DNA of 64,000 nt, taken from positions 26,008 through 90,007 of the forward strand of contig MSJI02000830.1 of the NCBI GenBank assembly GCA_001931905.2, read 5' to 3'. This DNA is from Cladosporium sp. IMV 00045 (Eukaryota; Ascomycota; Dothideomycetes; Cladosporiales; Cladosporiaceae). Shown here piece after piece: positions 33,093 through 44,672 of this stretch. A model generated the notes under the pieces. That model did no database searches. It saw only the letters and a list, made by a program, of their open reading frames with translations, and was not told the origin of the DNA. The position numbers were made by a program, and so were the translations under genes. Numbering within the stretch: the first letter of the stretch is position 1; every line of letters begins with the position of its first letter.

Positions 33093-34265
33093 ATGGACTC
33101 ACGACTGTCTCCCCAATACCAGAACCCTAACATGGCCGCAACATCATCGACAAAAGACATTGGTCGCCAGCTGCCGCCACCACCCTACCTTTCGCCACCA
33201 GAAGAGGCAACACTCTCCAACTTCTCCAAAGATGCCAACCCTTCGCCAGCGCACAAGGCATGGCAGCATACCTTGCCACCCATACAGACCGTACTGTCGC
33301 CACCGGCGTCGCCGTCTGCCTCTCCCCGGACCAAGCTGCCCCAAATCAACCCCGACCGATCACAAGCTTCAGCCGCTCACGATCCGCCACTCTTCTCGCA
33401 TTCACAGTCAGACGACAGCGCTGCGCCCCTTTTTGATGACAACAGTCCGGACCTTACGGCTCGCATCGACAGCCTAAGCCCCGAAAAGCAAAACGTCAAG
33501 CCCAAGAAGATCTTCGCTCGATATCTTCACGGCTTCGACAGTGAAACTCCTGCTTTGGACTACTGGCGGATGAATCTCAACGAAGCCTCTCAGATCCCCG
33601 GCTTCGGCACCAAGAAGCAGGATGCAATGCACCCTCCAGTCATCAACACGCGCCTCGACGCCTACACCGCTTCCCTGAAGCATTCGCTCGACCACCCTTC
33701 CAAGGCTGGAGTGACCAAGTCTCGCCCAACACCACCCAAAGCGAAGGCTCCAAAACCTGCCAAGGTTGCACTCCCTCCAACCCCTCGAAAAGCCTCAAGG
33801 ATTCCTGTGACGATTCAGCGTGAGTCAAAGTCACAGTCAGTCGAACCCCAAGCACGGAAGCGCGCACCGCCCACCAAGTCAGCTCCACTCAAGGAAGAAG
33901 ACAAAGACTGGGCAGTCCTTCCCGACTATACTCCACCCACGTCGACTCTGGACAACGGCGCCAAGCCCCTCAAAGTTACATGGAAGGGCTCGCCTAATGA
34001 TCTCCGCAACGATCCCGCGGCGCAGTTCATGCATCCACAGGAAATCGAGGCAGCAGCAGAGTTGAAGTTGTTTGGTGCACAGTATATGGCCAACAAGCGA
34101 CGTATCTTCGAAGCCAAGCTCAAGTCTCTCAAGGAGGGTAAGAACTTCACCAAGACTGCTGCGCAGCAGGCCTGCAACATCGACGTCAACAAGACGAGCA
34201 AGATGTGGGAAGCCTTCGACAAATCTGGGTGGTTTGACCGAGAGCACTTCGAGAAGTGGTTGTAA
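33093..34265 (+). CDS. SWIRM-domain protein, FUN19/Laf2-like
   Basis: 390-aa single-exon nuclear protein. The C-terminal about 95 residues form a SWIRM domain of the Fun19 type: LKVTWKGSPNDLRNDP, MHPQEIEAAAELKLFGAQYMANKRRIFEAKLK, AAQQACNIDVNKTSKMWEAFDKSGWFDREHFEKWL. SWIRM domains are DNA- or nucleosome-binding helical modules; the fission-yeast relative Laf2 associates with the Clr6 histone deacetylase complex. The N-terminal 290 residues are Pro/Ser/Lys-rich and disordered. They contain a short more conserved patch (KKIFARYLHGFDSETPALDYWRMNLNEA). The start at 33093 (CAGCACCATGG) was chosen; the same frame stays open upstream to about 32949, so a longer form cannot be excluded. Confidence 0.86.
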   Translation: MDSRLSPQYQNPNMAATSSTKDIGRQLPPPPYLSPPEEATLSNFSKDANPSPAHKAWQHTLPPIQTVLSPPASPSASPRTKLPQINPDRSQASAAHDPPLFSHSQSDDSAAPLFDDNSPDLTARIDSLSPEKQNVKPKKIFARYLHGFDSETPALDYWRMNLNEASQIPGFGTKKQDAMHPPVINTRLDAYTASLKHSLDHPSKAGVTKSRPTPPKAKAPKPAKVALPPTPRKASRIPVTIQRESKSQSVEPQARKRAPPTKSAPLKEEDKDWAVLPDYTPPTSTLDNGAKPLKVTWKGSPNDLRNDPAAQFMHPQEIEAAAELKLFGAQYMANKRRIFEAKLKSLKEGKNFTKTAAQQACNIDVNKTSKMWEAFDKSGWFDREHFEKWL

Positions 34266-35272
34266 TCGGCTTCACCTCAGCATTACCTGGAGCTCAACAG
34301 ACCATCGCCACCGGTATTCACCAGAAAGGTATAGATTGGGCAAGACTGCCTAGACGATGTGACTCAACAGTGTTTGCCTGGCCCGACGTCAGACTACGAC
34401 TGTCAAGACTGGCTTAGACCTTGTGGCAGCACATTTGCCACACTGCATTACTCACACCACCACGAAGCTTGGGTGGTTTTCGCATCAGATTGCTCACGCT
34501 CAGGCGGCCACATTTTGACGAATAACGACTTTTTTCTCTCTCACGAAGGCTCATCAAGGCGTTTTGGGACGGTGCCCTCGCGAGCACACACGACTCTTCT
34601 ATGGTTTTCTCTATGGTTCTCAACGCTGACGACGATTTTATTTTTCTTTTGTATTTCCAGCGATTCCTTATGACTCCTCTCTCAACATTGCAGGCGTTTG
34701 GGTCTTGGAGATATCCTTTTTCTTTGACGTCTTTTTCCTTTTTCCGGTTTTCGTGGCGTGGATGCATAGCATGATCTGGCATAGCAGATGATACCCACAC
34801 CCACTCTCAACAGTTGGTAGATAGATGGAATTGAGTTTTGGACATTTTCGTTCAAGTCGCATATGATATTCCGACACCGCTCTCTATTTGATATCATTGA
34901 CTACATGTACTTCGTGATGAAGATGCGGCCATCATAAGCCAATTCGTAAGCAAAAGTGGCGCAGCAAGTAAGATTGACAATCGAACTCCTTCTCATCTCC
35001 CATCTCTGCATAGAATAATAGATCTGATCAAGATCCATGCGTGCCAGAAAATACCCAGAAAAAAATAACTCATAGCACGCCTCCCCGGCACCATCAATCA
35101 CCCATCACCCAGACGAGCCAGAGCCGTCCGCCACGAGCCGGACCTTGGACGTCAACTCGCGCGCTGACGAACGCCGCCTCTCTCTCTAGGGAAAGCTGCG
35201 ACATTGCGCGCAACGTCCTTCTGACCCCCTCCGAACCGCCGGTCATTGAACAGTCACACACATCACGGCGCC
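34266..35272. other. Intergenic region SWIRM gene/CDC50
   Basis: 3' flank of the SWIRM gene and promoter of CDC50. The first part has T-rich runs (TTTTATTTTTCTTTTG near 34635). No gene seen. Confidence 0.5.
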
Positions 35273-36770
35273 ATGTCGCAAACCATGGAGCATACCGACT
35301 CGAACAGTCTGCGGGACGTCGAAGAGCCCGAGAAGAAGCAGAAGAGCAGGAGACCGCCAAGTAGGAATAACCCGCGCATTGCGATGGCAGGAGAAGCACC
35401 GCAACGCAAATCAGAGGGCCATGGCTGAATGCTGATGATGGAGGACAGATACCGCGTTCCGCCAACAGCGCCTGAAAGCCTGGCAACCCATCCTCACACC
35501 AAAGACCGTCCTGCCGCTGCTGTTCGGCGTGGGCGTCATCTTCGCGCCCATCGGAGGCCTGCTGCTCTACGCCAGCGCCCAGGTCCAGGAGATCTCGATC
35601 AACTACTCGAATTGCAACGAGACGGCGCCCACATGTACCCAGGACGGCGGCGGCTTCGAGCTCATCCCTTCGTCTGCCGTGTCCAACTCGTTCCGCAATG
35701 AAGTTAGCGAGGACGATGCACCGACTTGGTGCAAAGAGACGCAATACATCAGCTACGGCGGCAACACCAACGTCACAACGCCCGTCTGCAAGATGCAGTT
35801 CTACGTCCCGGACGTCCTCAACCCGCCGGTCTTGCTCTACTACCAGCTCACGAACTTCTACCAAAACCACCGCCGCTACGTAAAGTCCTTCGACGCCGCG
35901 CAGCTGAACGGCGAGAAGAGGTCGGCCAGCGACATCGACGGCAGCGACTGCGACCCGCTGCAGCTCGGCGAAGACGGCAAACCCTACTACCCCTGCGGCC
36001 TGATCGCCAACTCGATGTTCAACGACACGATCTTTCCCCCGCTCGCGCTGAACTGGCCCGGCGAGAGCGGCGAGTACACGTACGAGATGAAGAACACGAG
36101 CATCGCGTGGAACAGCGACAAGGAACTCTACAAGACGCTGAGCCTCGAGGATTACCCTTATGGGTCTGTCGTCCCGCCCATGTATTGGAGGGAGAAGTAC
36201 CCCGAGTACAACGAGACTTTCCCCTACCCGGACCTGCACACCGATGAGGCTTTCCAGGTCTGGATGAGAACGGCGGGTCTGCCCACTTTCAGCAAGCTGG
36301 CGCGTCGTAATGACACTCGCCGCATGGAGGTCGGCAGGTATCAGGTTGATGTTTACGACTGTGAGTCTTGTGGTGTTGGAAGTTGATGACATTAATAAAT
36401 GCTGACTTATCTCTCTGCGAAGACTTCCCGGTGACGGACTACGATGGATCAAAGTCCATCCTGCTGTCCACCCGCACAGTCATGGGAGGCAAGAACCCGT
36501 TCTTGGGCATTGCATACGTCGTAGTGGGCGGCCTTTGTATCCTGCTCGGAGCCCTCTTCACCGCAACACACTTGATCAAGCCCAGGTGAGTCTTAAATAA
36601 ACGCCACGCGGCTACTCGATCCCACATCACAAAGAGATCGGACAGACAGCTGACCGGTGGCAAAACAATGCAGAAAACTCGGTGACCACAGTTACCTCAG
36701 CTGGAATACAGACCAGCCGAGCACGGCAACCACAACCGGCCGCAGCGCAAGACCCGGTGAAGGAGCGTGA
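35273..36770 (+). CDS. CDC50: CDC50-family phospholipid flippase subunit
   Basis: Predicted 419-aa membrane glycoprotein, the beta subunit needed for export and activity of P4-ATPase flippases. Exons 35273-35360, 35449-36360, 36423-36585 and 36674-36770; introns 88, 62 and 88 bp. The second junction uses a GCGAAG acceptor and yields VYDYFPVTDY, the conserved Cdc50 strand. TM1 is about [20 protein letters not shown] and TM2 is about [19 protein letters not shown]. Between them is a large lumenal domain with paired cysteines ([20 protein letters not shown]...[15 protein letters not shown]) and about six N-glycosylation sequons (e.g. NVTT, NDTI, NTSI, NETF). The cytosolic N-terminus is Lys/Glu-rich. 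All family blocks are present. Confidence 0.95.
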
Positions 36771-37780
36771 TCTCATCCATCACTCATACCCCTCCCCATC
36801 CCGAGACGTATCCAAATGAATTTATTGGTTTTTTGTTATTTTCATTTTCTTCATTGACAGCGTTTGAGGTCAGGCGTTACGAGGTGTTTCCAGAAATTCC
36901 CGGCATCGAGCCAAAGAATGGCTATCGGAGTATTGGCGCACTCGCGATCACGTATGTACAATTCAAGCAAAACTCCTGCCGATCGTTTTGACACACACCC
37001 TCTTCTCAGGTCTATCCCGATTTGGGCCATCCATCTTTCTTCCTCTACCCTTGTGTGGTGTCTCAGCCATCTTTTCTTCTCTCTTTTTCCTCGCAATGGC
37101 ATTCCTCGACCGAGCATCTCCTTTCCATCCCACCTCTCTCACACACAATGCTACTCACGAAACCTTAAACCCAAAGAAAACCTTCCCGCTACCCGGCACG
37201 TTCATTGACGATGTCAAGCAACGGCATGCTCCTGGCGTAGCCCCGAACTCATATTAAGGAACTCGAGGTCTAGACCCCAGACACGCACGCCGGATATCCT
37301 TGCCCTCCGGGAGGCCTCCGACAATGGCCATTCTTTGTCATGAACCACAACCGCTTGTTCGGCCATGACCACCACGCCGCAAGCGTCCATCTATGGTGCC
37401 AAAGCCGCTCCCAGAACGCTGGGTTGGTGGCCGCATGGATCGATCTTGTTATATAGCGCTCGACCCGGCGGATGAGAATGGATTCGACCCACTTTGATCA
37501 ACGATCAAGTCCTTTCTTGACCGTGCAGAAATAAAGTCAACGTACGGCCTTTAACGAAACGATCTCAAGACTCCACAAGGACGGCGGCGTCTGTGCAGCA
37601 TTCCTGAACGAAAGCCTTTACCGCTATTCGCACGTGTGCATACATCTACCCGCATTCCAAACGGAACGCCTCACCCTGAAGGGAATCTGAGACCACCATC
37701 CACCACGATCGAGTCTCGCCCTGAAGATCGCTAGGTGCCTGCCTGACCAGGTGCCTTTCCCGATTTAGCCTACTGCCATC
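36771..37780. other. Intergenic region CDC50/M43 protease
   Basis: No gene seen in 1 kb. Contains the CDC50 3' flank and protease promoter. A GCCCTCCGGGAGGCC partial palindrome lies near 37301-37318. Confidence 0.45.
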
Positions 37781-38776
37781 ATGCGGAGCCTCATCGCCAT
37801 AGCCGCACTGGCGGCTTTTGCAACTCTCTCCAGAGCAGCCGACCACCAGCCCGTCAAGCCCTTGCTACCAATAGACAACACCCCAGAAGTAGCGGCCAGA
37901 AACGACAACAATGCAACCCACTTCACCGACCCGACCACCTCGCAAACCTACCGCCGCCACGCCTGCGCCGTGCTTCACGACCAAGGCACAGAACACTTCA
38001 AGCGCAGCATCGCCCACCTACACAGCACCCAAAAGTCCCGCGCCGTCGGCTCCCGCGCCCCCAAACCCCTCGTCCGCCGCCAACTCCAACAACCTCTAAC
38101 GATAAACACCTACTTCCACGTCCTCACCACCACCGCCAAAAAAGACACCATCACACCCCAAATGGCGCTCGACCAAGCCGCCGCGCTCAACGCAGCCTAC
38201 AAACCCATCGGCATAACTTTCAACCTCATCAACACCTCCTTCACGACCAACGACGCCTGGGCCATAGCCGACGGGCCCGCCATGGACGAGCTCAAAACCT
38301 CTCTCCGAGCGGGCACTTACGCCGATCTGAACATCTACTTCCACACGGACCTCGCCGGCGCGATCTTGGGAACCTGCACCCTCCCCTCCAAAGTCCCCCC
38401 CGAAGCGCCGGCGTCCATCTACGTCAGCGACGGCTGCAACGTCGCGGCCGGCACGATGCCCGGCGGGAGCATATCGGGGTATAACAAAGGCGGCACATCG
38501 ATCCACGAGACGGGGCACTGGTTGGGCCTTCTGCATACTTTCGAAGGGTACAGTTGCGAAGGCGAGGGGGATTTCATCGACGACACGCCCGTGCAGAGCG
38601 AGAGCACGAACGGATGCCCGGACAAGCCGCCGAAGGATTCCTGTCCTGATAAGGCGGGCGTGGATCCGATTCATAATTATATGGATTACAGCACGGACGT
38701 GTGTTATCAGGGGTTCACGCCGGGGCAGGTGGGGAGGATTGGGACGTTTTGGAATGATTTTAGGAAGGGGGTTTGA
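37781..38776 (+). CDS. Secreted M43-family zinc metalloprotease
   Basis: 331-aa protein with a clear signal peptide (MRSLIAIAALAAFATLSRA). A propeptide probably runs to the dibasic site in KPLVRRQ near residue 100. The catalytic domain begins TINTYFHVL. The zinc site HETGHWLGLLH has His242, His246 and His252, with the catalytic Glu243. The Met-turn is NYMDYS, and the family ending GFTPGQVGRIGTFWNDFR follows. Cysteines (SCEG, GCPD, SCPD, VCYQ) would form the disulphides seen in pappalysin-like M43B enzymes. Fungal members are extracellular proteases; a role in nutrition or host interaction is possible but not shown here. Intronless, with an ATCATGCGG start. Confidence 0.93.
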   Translation: MRSLIAIAALAAFATLSRAADHQPVKPLLPIDNTPEVAARNDNNATHFTDPTTSQTYRRHACAVLHDQGTEHFKRSIAHLHSTQKSRAVGSRAPKPLVRRQLQQPLTINTYFHVLTTTAKKDTITPQMALDQAAALNAAYKPIGITFNLINTSFTTNDAWAIADGPAMDELKTSLRAGTYADLNIYFHTDLAGAILGTCTLPSKVPPEAPASIYVSDGCNVAAGTMPGGSISGYNKGGTSIHETGHWLGLLHTFEGYSCEGEGDFIDDTPVQSESTNGCPDKPPKDSCPDKAGVDPIHNYMDYSTDVCYQGFTPGQVGRIGTFWNDFRKGV

Positions 38777-39403
38777 GGGGTTGATTTGCTGTTTTATGTC
38801 ATACGTGTCGCTTTGTTTTTTTGTTTCGTTCTTAGTTTCCAAGGGCTTTGGGGGGGAGGGGGGGGGGGGTCAAGGGAGGGAATGGGAAAGAGGCGCGACC
38901 TCGTTGCAAAAGAAAAACAAAATCCATAGAATCAAGAAAGACAGGAAGGAGAGGGGGGGGGGGGACGGAGGAGGTTTGATGGAATGAGTCGGACGATGGG
39001 ACGAAGAGAGGGAGAGTCATCACTGTGCTTTCCGGATTTTACGCATGCTCTTCTTGGTCAAGACGTTCTCTATACTCGTTGGGTTTGCTCAGGCATTTCA
39101 GATTTGCATTCATGGATATAAACTGCTGTATCTGTACACATTCATACCACATAGATTCAATGTTACAACAACACGCGTTACACGCTTTGCAGCTTCGAAG
39201 GATACTTGAGGGGAAAGTAAGGTGTGAATACCATTGTACCCTCCAACTCTCCCAGGCGTACATATGTAACATGTAGAGAGATATGTATATAATGATGCTT
39301 CTCTAGACCTGACTGTCCCGTTCTCAACTGCATAGATATTCATGAATACCGCCTCAACTCCTATGTCCACTTCCTTCCTAAGGCATTGCACAAGCAAGAT
39401 CAT
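38777..39403. other. Convergent intergenic region with G-tracts
   Basis: 3' flanks of the protease and of RDH54. Two plus-strand G-tracts occur, 38850-38869 (19 G in 20 bases, followed by GGGAGGG) and 38953-38964 (12 G). No gene seen. Confidence 0.6.
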
Positions 39404-42355
39404 TTACAAGCTAGCCTTAGAGAAAATGTACCTCACCCTCGACCCCTCCTCCTCCAACACACTCCTCAATACCGCATCCTCAACAGCAGCCTCCAGCGGG
39501 CTGAAACCCTCTACACTCTCTTCCTCATCGCCCGCCGGTGTCGGATTACGCGTCGGCGCACGCGAGACCACTGCCGGATCGATGTGCGTGTATTGCATCA
39601 GACTGACCATCTTGGCCTTGCCGTCCGAGTCTTTGAGGGCCTTCTTTTTCCGCCGGATTTCGGCTTCCTGCTCTTCCATGTTGACGGACGCGCTGGTTTG
39701 GTAGCGGAGTTTCGGACGGAGGGGGATATCGTCATCCTCGTCCTCAGCGTCGCCTTCGCTTCTACCCGAGTGTTCTTGAACGCTGTCATTCAAAGCGGCA
39801 AGGTCGTTACGAAGTGGCGGCTCCTCTCCCTCGCCAGGAGATGGAAACGGCGCGCCACTCCCGCCACACGGGCATCCGAGCAACTCGTGCGTCTGACACG
39901 CCTCACCCTCGTCGAAGCTGAACAAGTCTCGCAGTTCTTCTTTGGTGAAACCACTCGCACCACTCTTGCCGTCTACAACACTGTCCGCCAGACCCGTCTT
40001 GCTGACTTGGCGCTGGAAGATTTTCTCGTCCAGGGCACCCTGAGTCAGCATTCGGTAGATGTAGCACGGTCGTTTCTGGTCGTCTCGATGGATTCGGGCC
40101 ATAGCTTGGGTGTCGGTTGCGGGATTCCAGTCGAGATCGAATAGAATGAGGCGTGAAGCTCCGATGAGATTCAGGCCGACTCCGCCTGCTTTGGCGGATA
40201 GCAGGAAGATGAACGAGTCTCGTTTTGTGGCTCGGTTGAAGCGATCGACCAGATCTTGTCGCTTGGATGCAGGCGTGGCTCCGTCGAGACGTAGGAACGA
40301 GTAGTCCAGGGATGTGATCAGACCTTGCAACACATCTAGTGTAGACGTGTAGTTACTGACCAAGACGACCTTCTCTTCAGTAGTCGTGAATATCTGATGC
40401 AACAGCCGGTCCAACACTTGCACTTTGCCGCTCATGCCCGGGTTCATGGATTTCAGCAGATTGGGCGGCACACTCTCCAAGATTGCAGGCTTGATGGAGT
40501 CCTCGCCTTTGTCGCTCTTCCTGAGCAGAAGTGTTGGACTGTTGCATACCTTCTTGAGTACGGTGATCAGCTCAAGAGATATCGCGGCCGATCCAAGCGC
40601 TGCATTGAAAGTTGGCGACCCGATGATAGAGCGGTATACCGATGCTTGTGCCGCTGTTGGTCGACAGAAAAGCACTTGCTCTGTTTTCTGAGGGAGGTAT
40701 TGCGATAGAATATCGGCTGTGCGTCTCAGGATGAATCTGCCTGTGATGTTGGCAAGCTCTTCACTTCTGGCTTCACCGACTTCAAGATCTTTCGCAGAAG
40801 CACCTGGCTGTTGACTTTTCAAGATCGGGTTCTCAAACGTGCGCTTGAAGACCGAGTATTTCTCAAGGAGACCTGGATTGACAAATTCTACCATGGTGTG
40901 GAACTCGGCAAGGTCGTTTTGAATTGGTGTACCCGAGAGGATGACTCTTCGCTCTGTGTTGAGTGACTTGATCGCAGCGGCAGACTTGTTCTGTGCAGTT
41001 TTCAGTCGATGCCCCTCATCAGCAATGACGATGTCGATGGCAGCACCCTTTTGAAGGCCCTCCTGTACCATGCGAAGCTTTTCATAGCCGATGATCATGA
41101 TACTGTAGGCTCTGCCTTTGGTGAAATCAGTCAGTCTTGTGTGTTTGTTGTCGGCCACGAAGACACCGAGTCTTTCATTGCCCAGCCATTTTCGGATCTC
41201 TTTTCGCCAGTTGTTAATGAGCGTGACGGGGCAGACAATGAGAGCCTTGGATACCACGGGTGGAGCCCCATCGATAGGATTTTGCTTCATCAGCGTCCAA
41301 AGCAAAGCAATGGTTTGCAGCGTCTTTCCAAGCCCCATCTCGTCAGCCAAGATTGCGCCTTCTCCTTCGTTTCCCCTCATACCCATGACGCATTCGTAAA
41401 GAAAAGCCACGCCTTGTCGCTGGTGTTCGCGCAAGCTTTTCGTCAGCAGAGGATCCACGACAACATCGACGATCTGCCTGCCTTTGGGCACACTAGACGG
41501 ACGCTTCATGACCAAAGCCTTTTCAGCATTGGGGTCATGGCGAGGCACTGGTACCTTGCTGGCTTTATTGGGCGCGAGTACCGTGGACTTCTCTCGAAAT
41601 GGCGTCTTGAATGCAGCCTTGCTCGCTTGTGTAGCAGGCACCTGTGAGCTCTGCGGAGATTTCTGCGTTTCGTGAAGTTTCTTAAACTTCTGTTGTGCCT
41701 TCGCAGACACTCTGGAAACATCGTCGACATCCTTGAGCTGTGGTGCGCGTTTGCTCGTGGTTCCAAGAAAAGGTCGACCGGCCAAGTAATCTGCCTTCGA
41801 AATCATCGACTCGACTTGTATTTCTCTGCCGCCGACCGAGAGTTCTGAGCCCTCGAGTAACGGCACTTTACATGCTGTTCGACCCAGATCCTTGCCAGAG
41901 ACATCTTGCAGTCTGGCATAGCCGTCGGAAACGGAAAGGACGCCATCACCGTCCCATGTTTTGTTCTTCTTCGTAGTGAATTTGCGCCTGTAACTAAATT
42001 AGTACCGGCTCAACTCCCGATAGAAACTAGAAACATACCACAGGACAGTATAGTAGGCTTCCTGTCCAGAAGAAGTTTTCTCTTGGCTCCCTTGGCTGCT
42101 GTTGTTACTGCTGTTGCCGTTTGCCACCGAGTTCACGGACTTTTGCAAAAGTGGCTTGAATTGTGGTATTGACTTTGGTTTCTTGAGAAGCCTCGCTGCT
42201 GCTGCCGTGGAATCGTCATCATCATCGTCATCATCTTCGTTATTGCTGAGACGACGCTTTTTGTTGGGAGGTTCGTCCAGTTGCGGTGGCGGGCGGCTGT
42301 TAAGGGTGTTCTTGCCAACAAGAGATGGCGCCTTGAACGGCTTCATGAATCCCAT
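39404..42355 (-). CDS. RDH54: Rad54-family recombination translocase RDH54/TID1
   Basis: Predicted 966-aa Swi2/Snf2 DNA translocase. Exon 1 is 42355-42039 and exon 2 is 41987-39404, joined across a 51-bp intron (GTATGT...TTACAG) to give [25 protein letters not shown], a segment characteristic of Rdh54. Helicase motifs are present: ILADEMGLGKTLQT (I), VIADEGHRLK (II), ILSGTPIQNDL (III), then LLSAKAGGVGLNLIGASRLILFDLDWNPATD and ARIHRDDQ in the second RecA lobe. The family works with Rad51/Dmc1, removing them from DNA and aiding strand exchange in mitotic and meiotic recombination. The N-terminus carries an Asp run (about eight) and basic patches. The C-terminal HELLGCPCGGSG could be a small cysteine motif. 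Confidence 0.93.
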
Positions 42356-42825
42356 GCTGCTTGTTCAGACCCACGAGCCGTTACAGCAGATAGAATATTA
42401 ACTATGTAATCTGACCGGTGTCCTTGTCGTCGTCGTTGACTTCATGTTCTTCGGCAAGCGAGGGCGACGCGACGCGAAGGCTTGGCAACGCGCCGTCACA
42501 TGACCACTATATCAAAGATGTGCATCACTCTATTGTACGACATGAGACTACGACTTGTTATACAAGGGACTTGTACGCTCAGATCATCATCTCTTCATCC
42601 AGGGTATCTTCCGCTATACATGTTGAATACGCTCACCAATTTCAATTCATACCAAACACCCACCATCTCCATATGTCCAATCATGATCTCATATACACGG
42701 GTCTCGTGTGCCAATCTTGTCTGGTCACGAATCGACCTCAATCGCTGTGTTGAAACAAAGTCGCTCAAAGAATGCACCTTTCGTGCAAGTCAACTTTCTC
42801 CAGTGTCCGCCCACCTGGCTACACC
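42356..42825. other. Intergenic region RDH54/MetE-like gene
   Basis: RDH54 promoter and 3' flank of the MetE-like gene, both on the minus strand. No gene seen. Confidence 0.5.
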
Positions 42826-44043
42826 TTAAGGCTGGCCCTTCCACACATCATCCGCGATAGCCCTGACGAGCTGCAGCTTCTTCCTCATGTCCTCGTAGCC
42901 CAGCGAATTGCCCTCCGCGTGCGAGGCGAAACCGCACTGCGGGCTCACGCTCAGTCTCTCCAGCGCCTCCTCCTTGCTCACACCGCTGCCGGATGCGACG
43001 TATTCGGCCGCCATGTTCACACGCGCAATCATGTCCTCCTTCTTCTCAAGCTCGGGGAACTTAGATGTCACAACACCCAGGACGACATTCTTGTCCTTGG
43101 GCAGGAACTTCAGAGGCTCGAAGCCGCCAGCGCGAGCAGTGTCGTACTCGAGGTAGAAGGTGGAGACATTGAGATCCTCGAACATGGTCTTGGCGATGGC
43201 ATCGTAGGCGCCCTCGGAGAAATGCTTGGAGCCGACGTAGTTACCGCGGCACAGGTGGATGCCCAGGTGGAAGTCTGCAGGGCGTTCGAAGCACTTGTTG
43301 TAAAAGCGGAGGTACGCGGCGAACTGCTCATCGGAAGTCTGGAAGTTGTCCTTGTCCTCCTTCCAGCCCTGGAGCATGGCGTCGGAGCAGAAGTAGGCAA
43401 GGTTGGGGTCGTCGACCTGAGCGTTGCGCAGACCGGCATCGTAGAGGATCTTCAGCTCGGTCTGGTATGCCTTGGCGACATCGTTGAAGTACTCGTCGTC
43501 ATTGGCGTAGACGCCCTTGTTGTAGGCCTTGTTTGGTCCGTAGCGGAAGTGGTACCAAGAAGGGCTCGTGAGTGTGAGCTTAATATCCTTCCACTGCTCC
43601 TTTGGAACGATGGACTTAAGATACTCAAACTCGGGAAGGAAAGACGAATTACCGGTGTGAGAGATCTTGCCGGTAGCAACAGTGACAGAGTTGGGCACTG
43701 TCTTTGCATGCATGAAGCTCTTAACGTCCGGAGCGTACTGGCGGAAAATGCTCATGTCGTAGCCGCCCTCACGCATGTTGATCTCTTCCATACCGTTTAG
43801 GGTTTCGAAGAAAGTGCCCCAGAACATGTGCCTGGAGTATTCACCATTGGTGATGCTGCGGATACCAACCTCTTGCTGCAGCTGGACAACATCTTTAATC
43901 GCCTTCTGCTCGATGGGAACAAGAGACTCTGGGGTGGCACTCTTGTCGGCAACTGCATAACGCTTTTGAACAAGCTCTTGGGGACGGAGCAGAGAGCCAA
44001 TGTGCTCCGCGCGGAACGGCGGGTTGCGAGGAGAGGTAGACAT
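42826..44043 (-). CDS. Cobalamin-independent methionine synthase-like protein (MetE C-terminal domain only)
   Basis: 405-aa intronless protein with the TIM-barrel catalytic fold of MetE but without the duplicated N-terminal half (full MetE is about 765 aa). It begins PPFRAEHIGSLLRP, typical of the short YxjG/YxjH-type relatives. Probable zinc ligands are seen as HLCRGN (His and Cys), Glu in FYLEYD, and Cys in SPQCGFAS. The substrate region includes LTLTSPSWYHFRYG and AQVDDPNLAYF. Short MetE homologues can transfer methyl groups from alternative donors, but the fungal substrate is not established. The genuine methionine synthase would be a separate gene elsewhere. Start ATGTCTACC has a favourable context. 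Confidence 0.88.
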   Translation of the reverse strand: MSTSPRNPPFRAEHIGSLLRPQELVQKRYAVADKSATPESLVPIEQKAIKDVVQLQQEVGIRSITNGEYSRHMFWGTFFETLNGMEEINMREGGYDMSIFRQYAPDVKSFMHAKTVPNSVTVATGKISHTGNSSFLPEFEYLKSIVPKEQWKDIKLTLTSPSWYHFRYGPNKAYNKGVYANDDEYFNDVAKAYQTELKILYDAGLRNAQVDDPNLAYFCSDAMLQGWKEDKDNFQTSDEQFAAYLRFYNKCFERPADFHLGIHLCRGNYVGSKHFSEGAYDAIAKTMFEDLNVSTFYLEYDTARAGGFEPLKFLPKDKNVVLGVVTSKFPELEKKEDMIARVNMAAEYVASGSGVSKEEALERLSVSPQCGFASHAEGNSLGYEDMRKKLQLVRAIADDVWKGQP

Positions 44044-44672
44044 CTTGACCTGTTGATTTTGATATATAATGATACGCGATGTAAGAGGAAAGGAGAGAAA
44101 CGCGACACCGGTGAGGATTTGTTTCTATTCAGCCTGGAGATGAGGGGCATTATTGCGTGGGTGCCCCCGCTCGAGAGGTGCGGCTAACGATAAATGTAAC
44201 AACTGCCGAAGACCCTTCAGGATCTTGAATCGTGCAGAATACCTGATGACGCAGGTACCGAAGTGTGGTCGATGTTTAGATTTTTGTTCACGGAGATGGT
44301 TCGCGGCAATCTTGGGATGCGATTGCGAGCAGTGGGTCTTGAACAGCGTTGCTATCATGTATAAGAACACCCAGACTACCTAGTCTACCAGACACGAGGT
44401 AACAGAGATGTCAAGGAGTGAAGAAATCAATTGTTGTTCGGACGCTATGGCTTCAGCTCGACTGTTCATCATTGCCTTATCAAGAAGGCTGGACAGAAGC
44501 CCATTCTCATGTAACTATATTATTAAAGTCATGTCTCACGGTCATTCCCCTTTGCGTTTCATCGAAAGCATGTTCCCATTTTGCTGATCGTAACATCTTG
44601 AGGCTCAAATGATCACAGCGATCAAGGTGAGAGCCTGCGTCAGATTTCCAGCACTTTCCCTCTGGAGACAAT
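44044..44672. other. Intergenic region MetE-like/RNase H1
   Basis: MetE-like promoter and RNase H1 3' flank. No gene seen. Confidence 0.5.
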
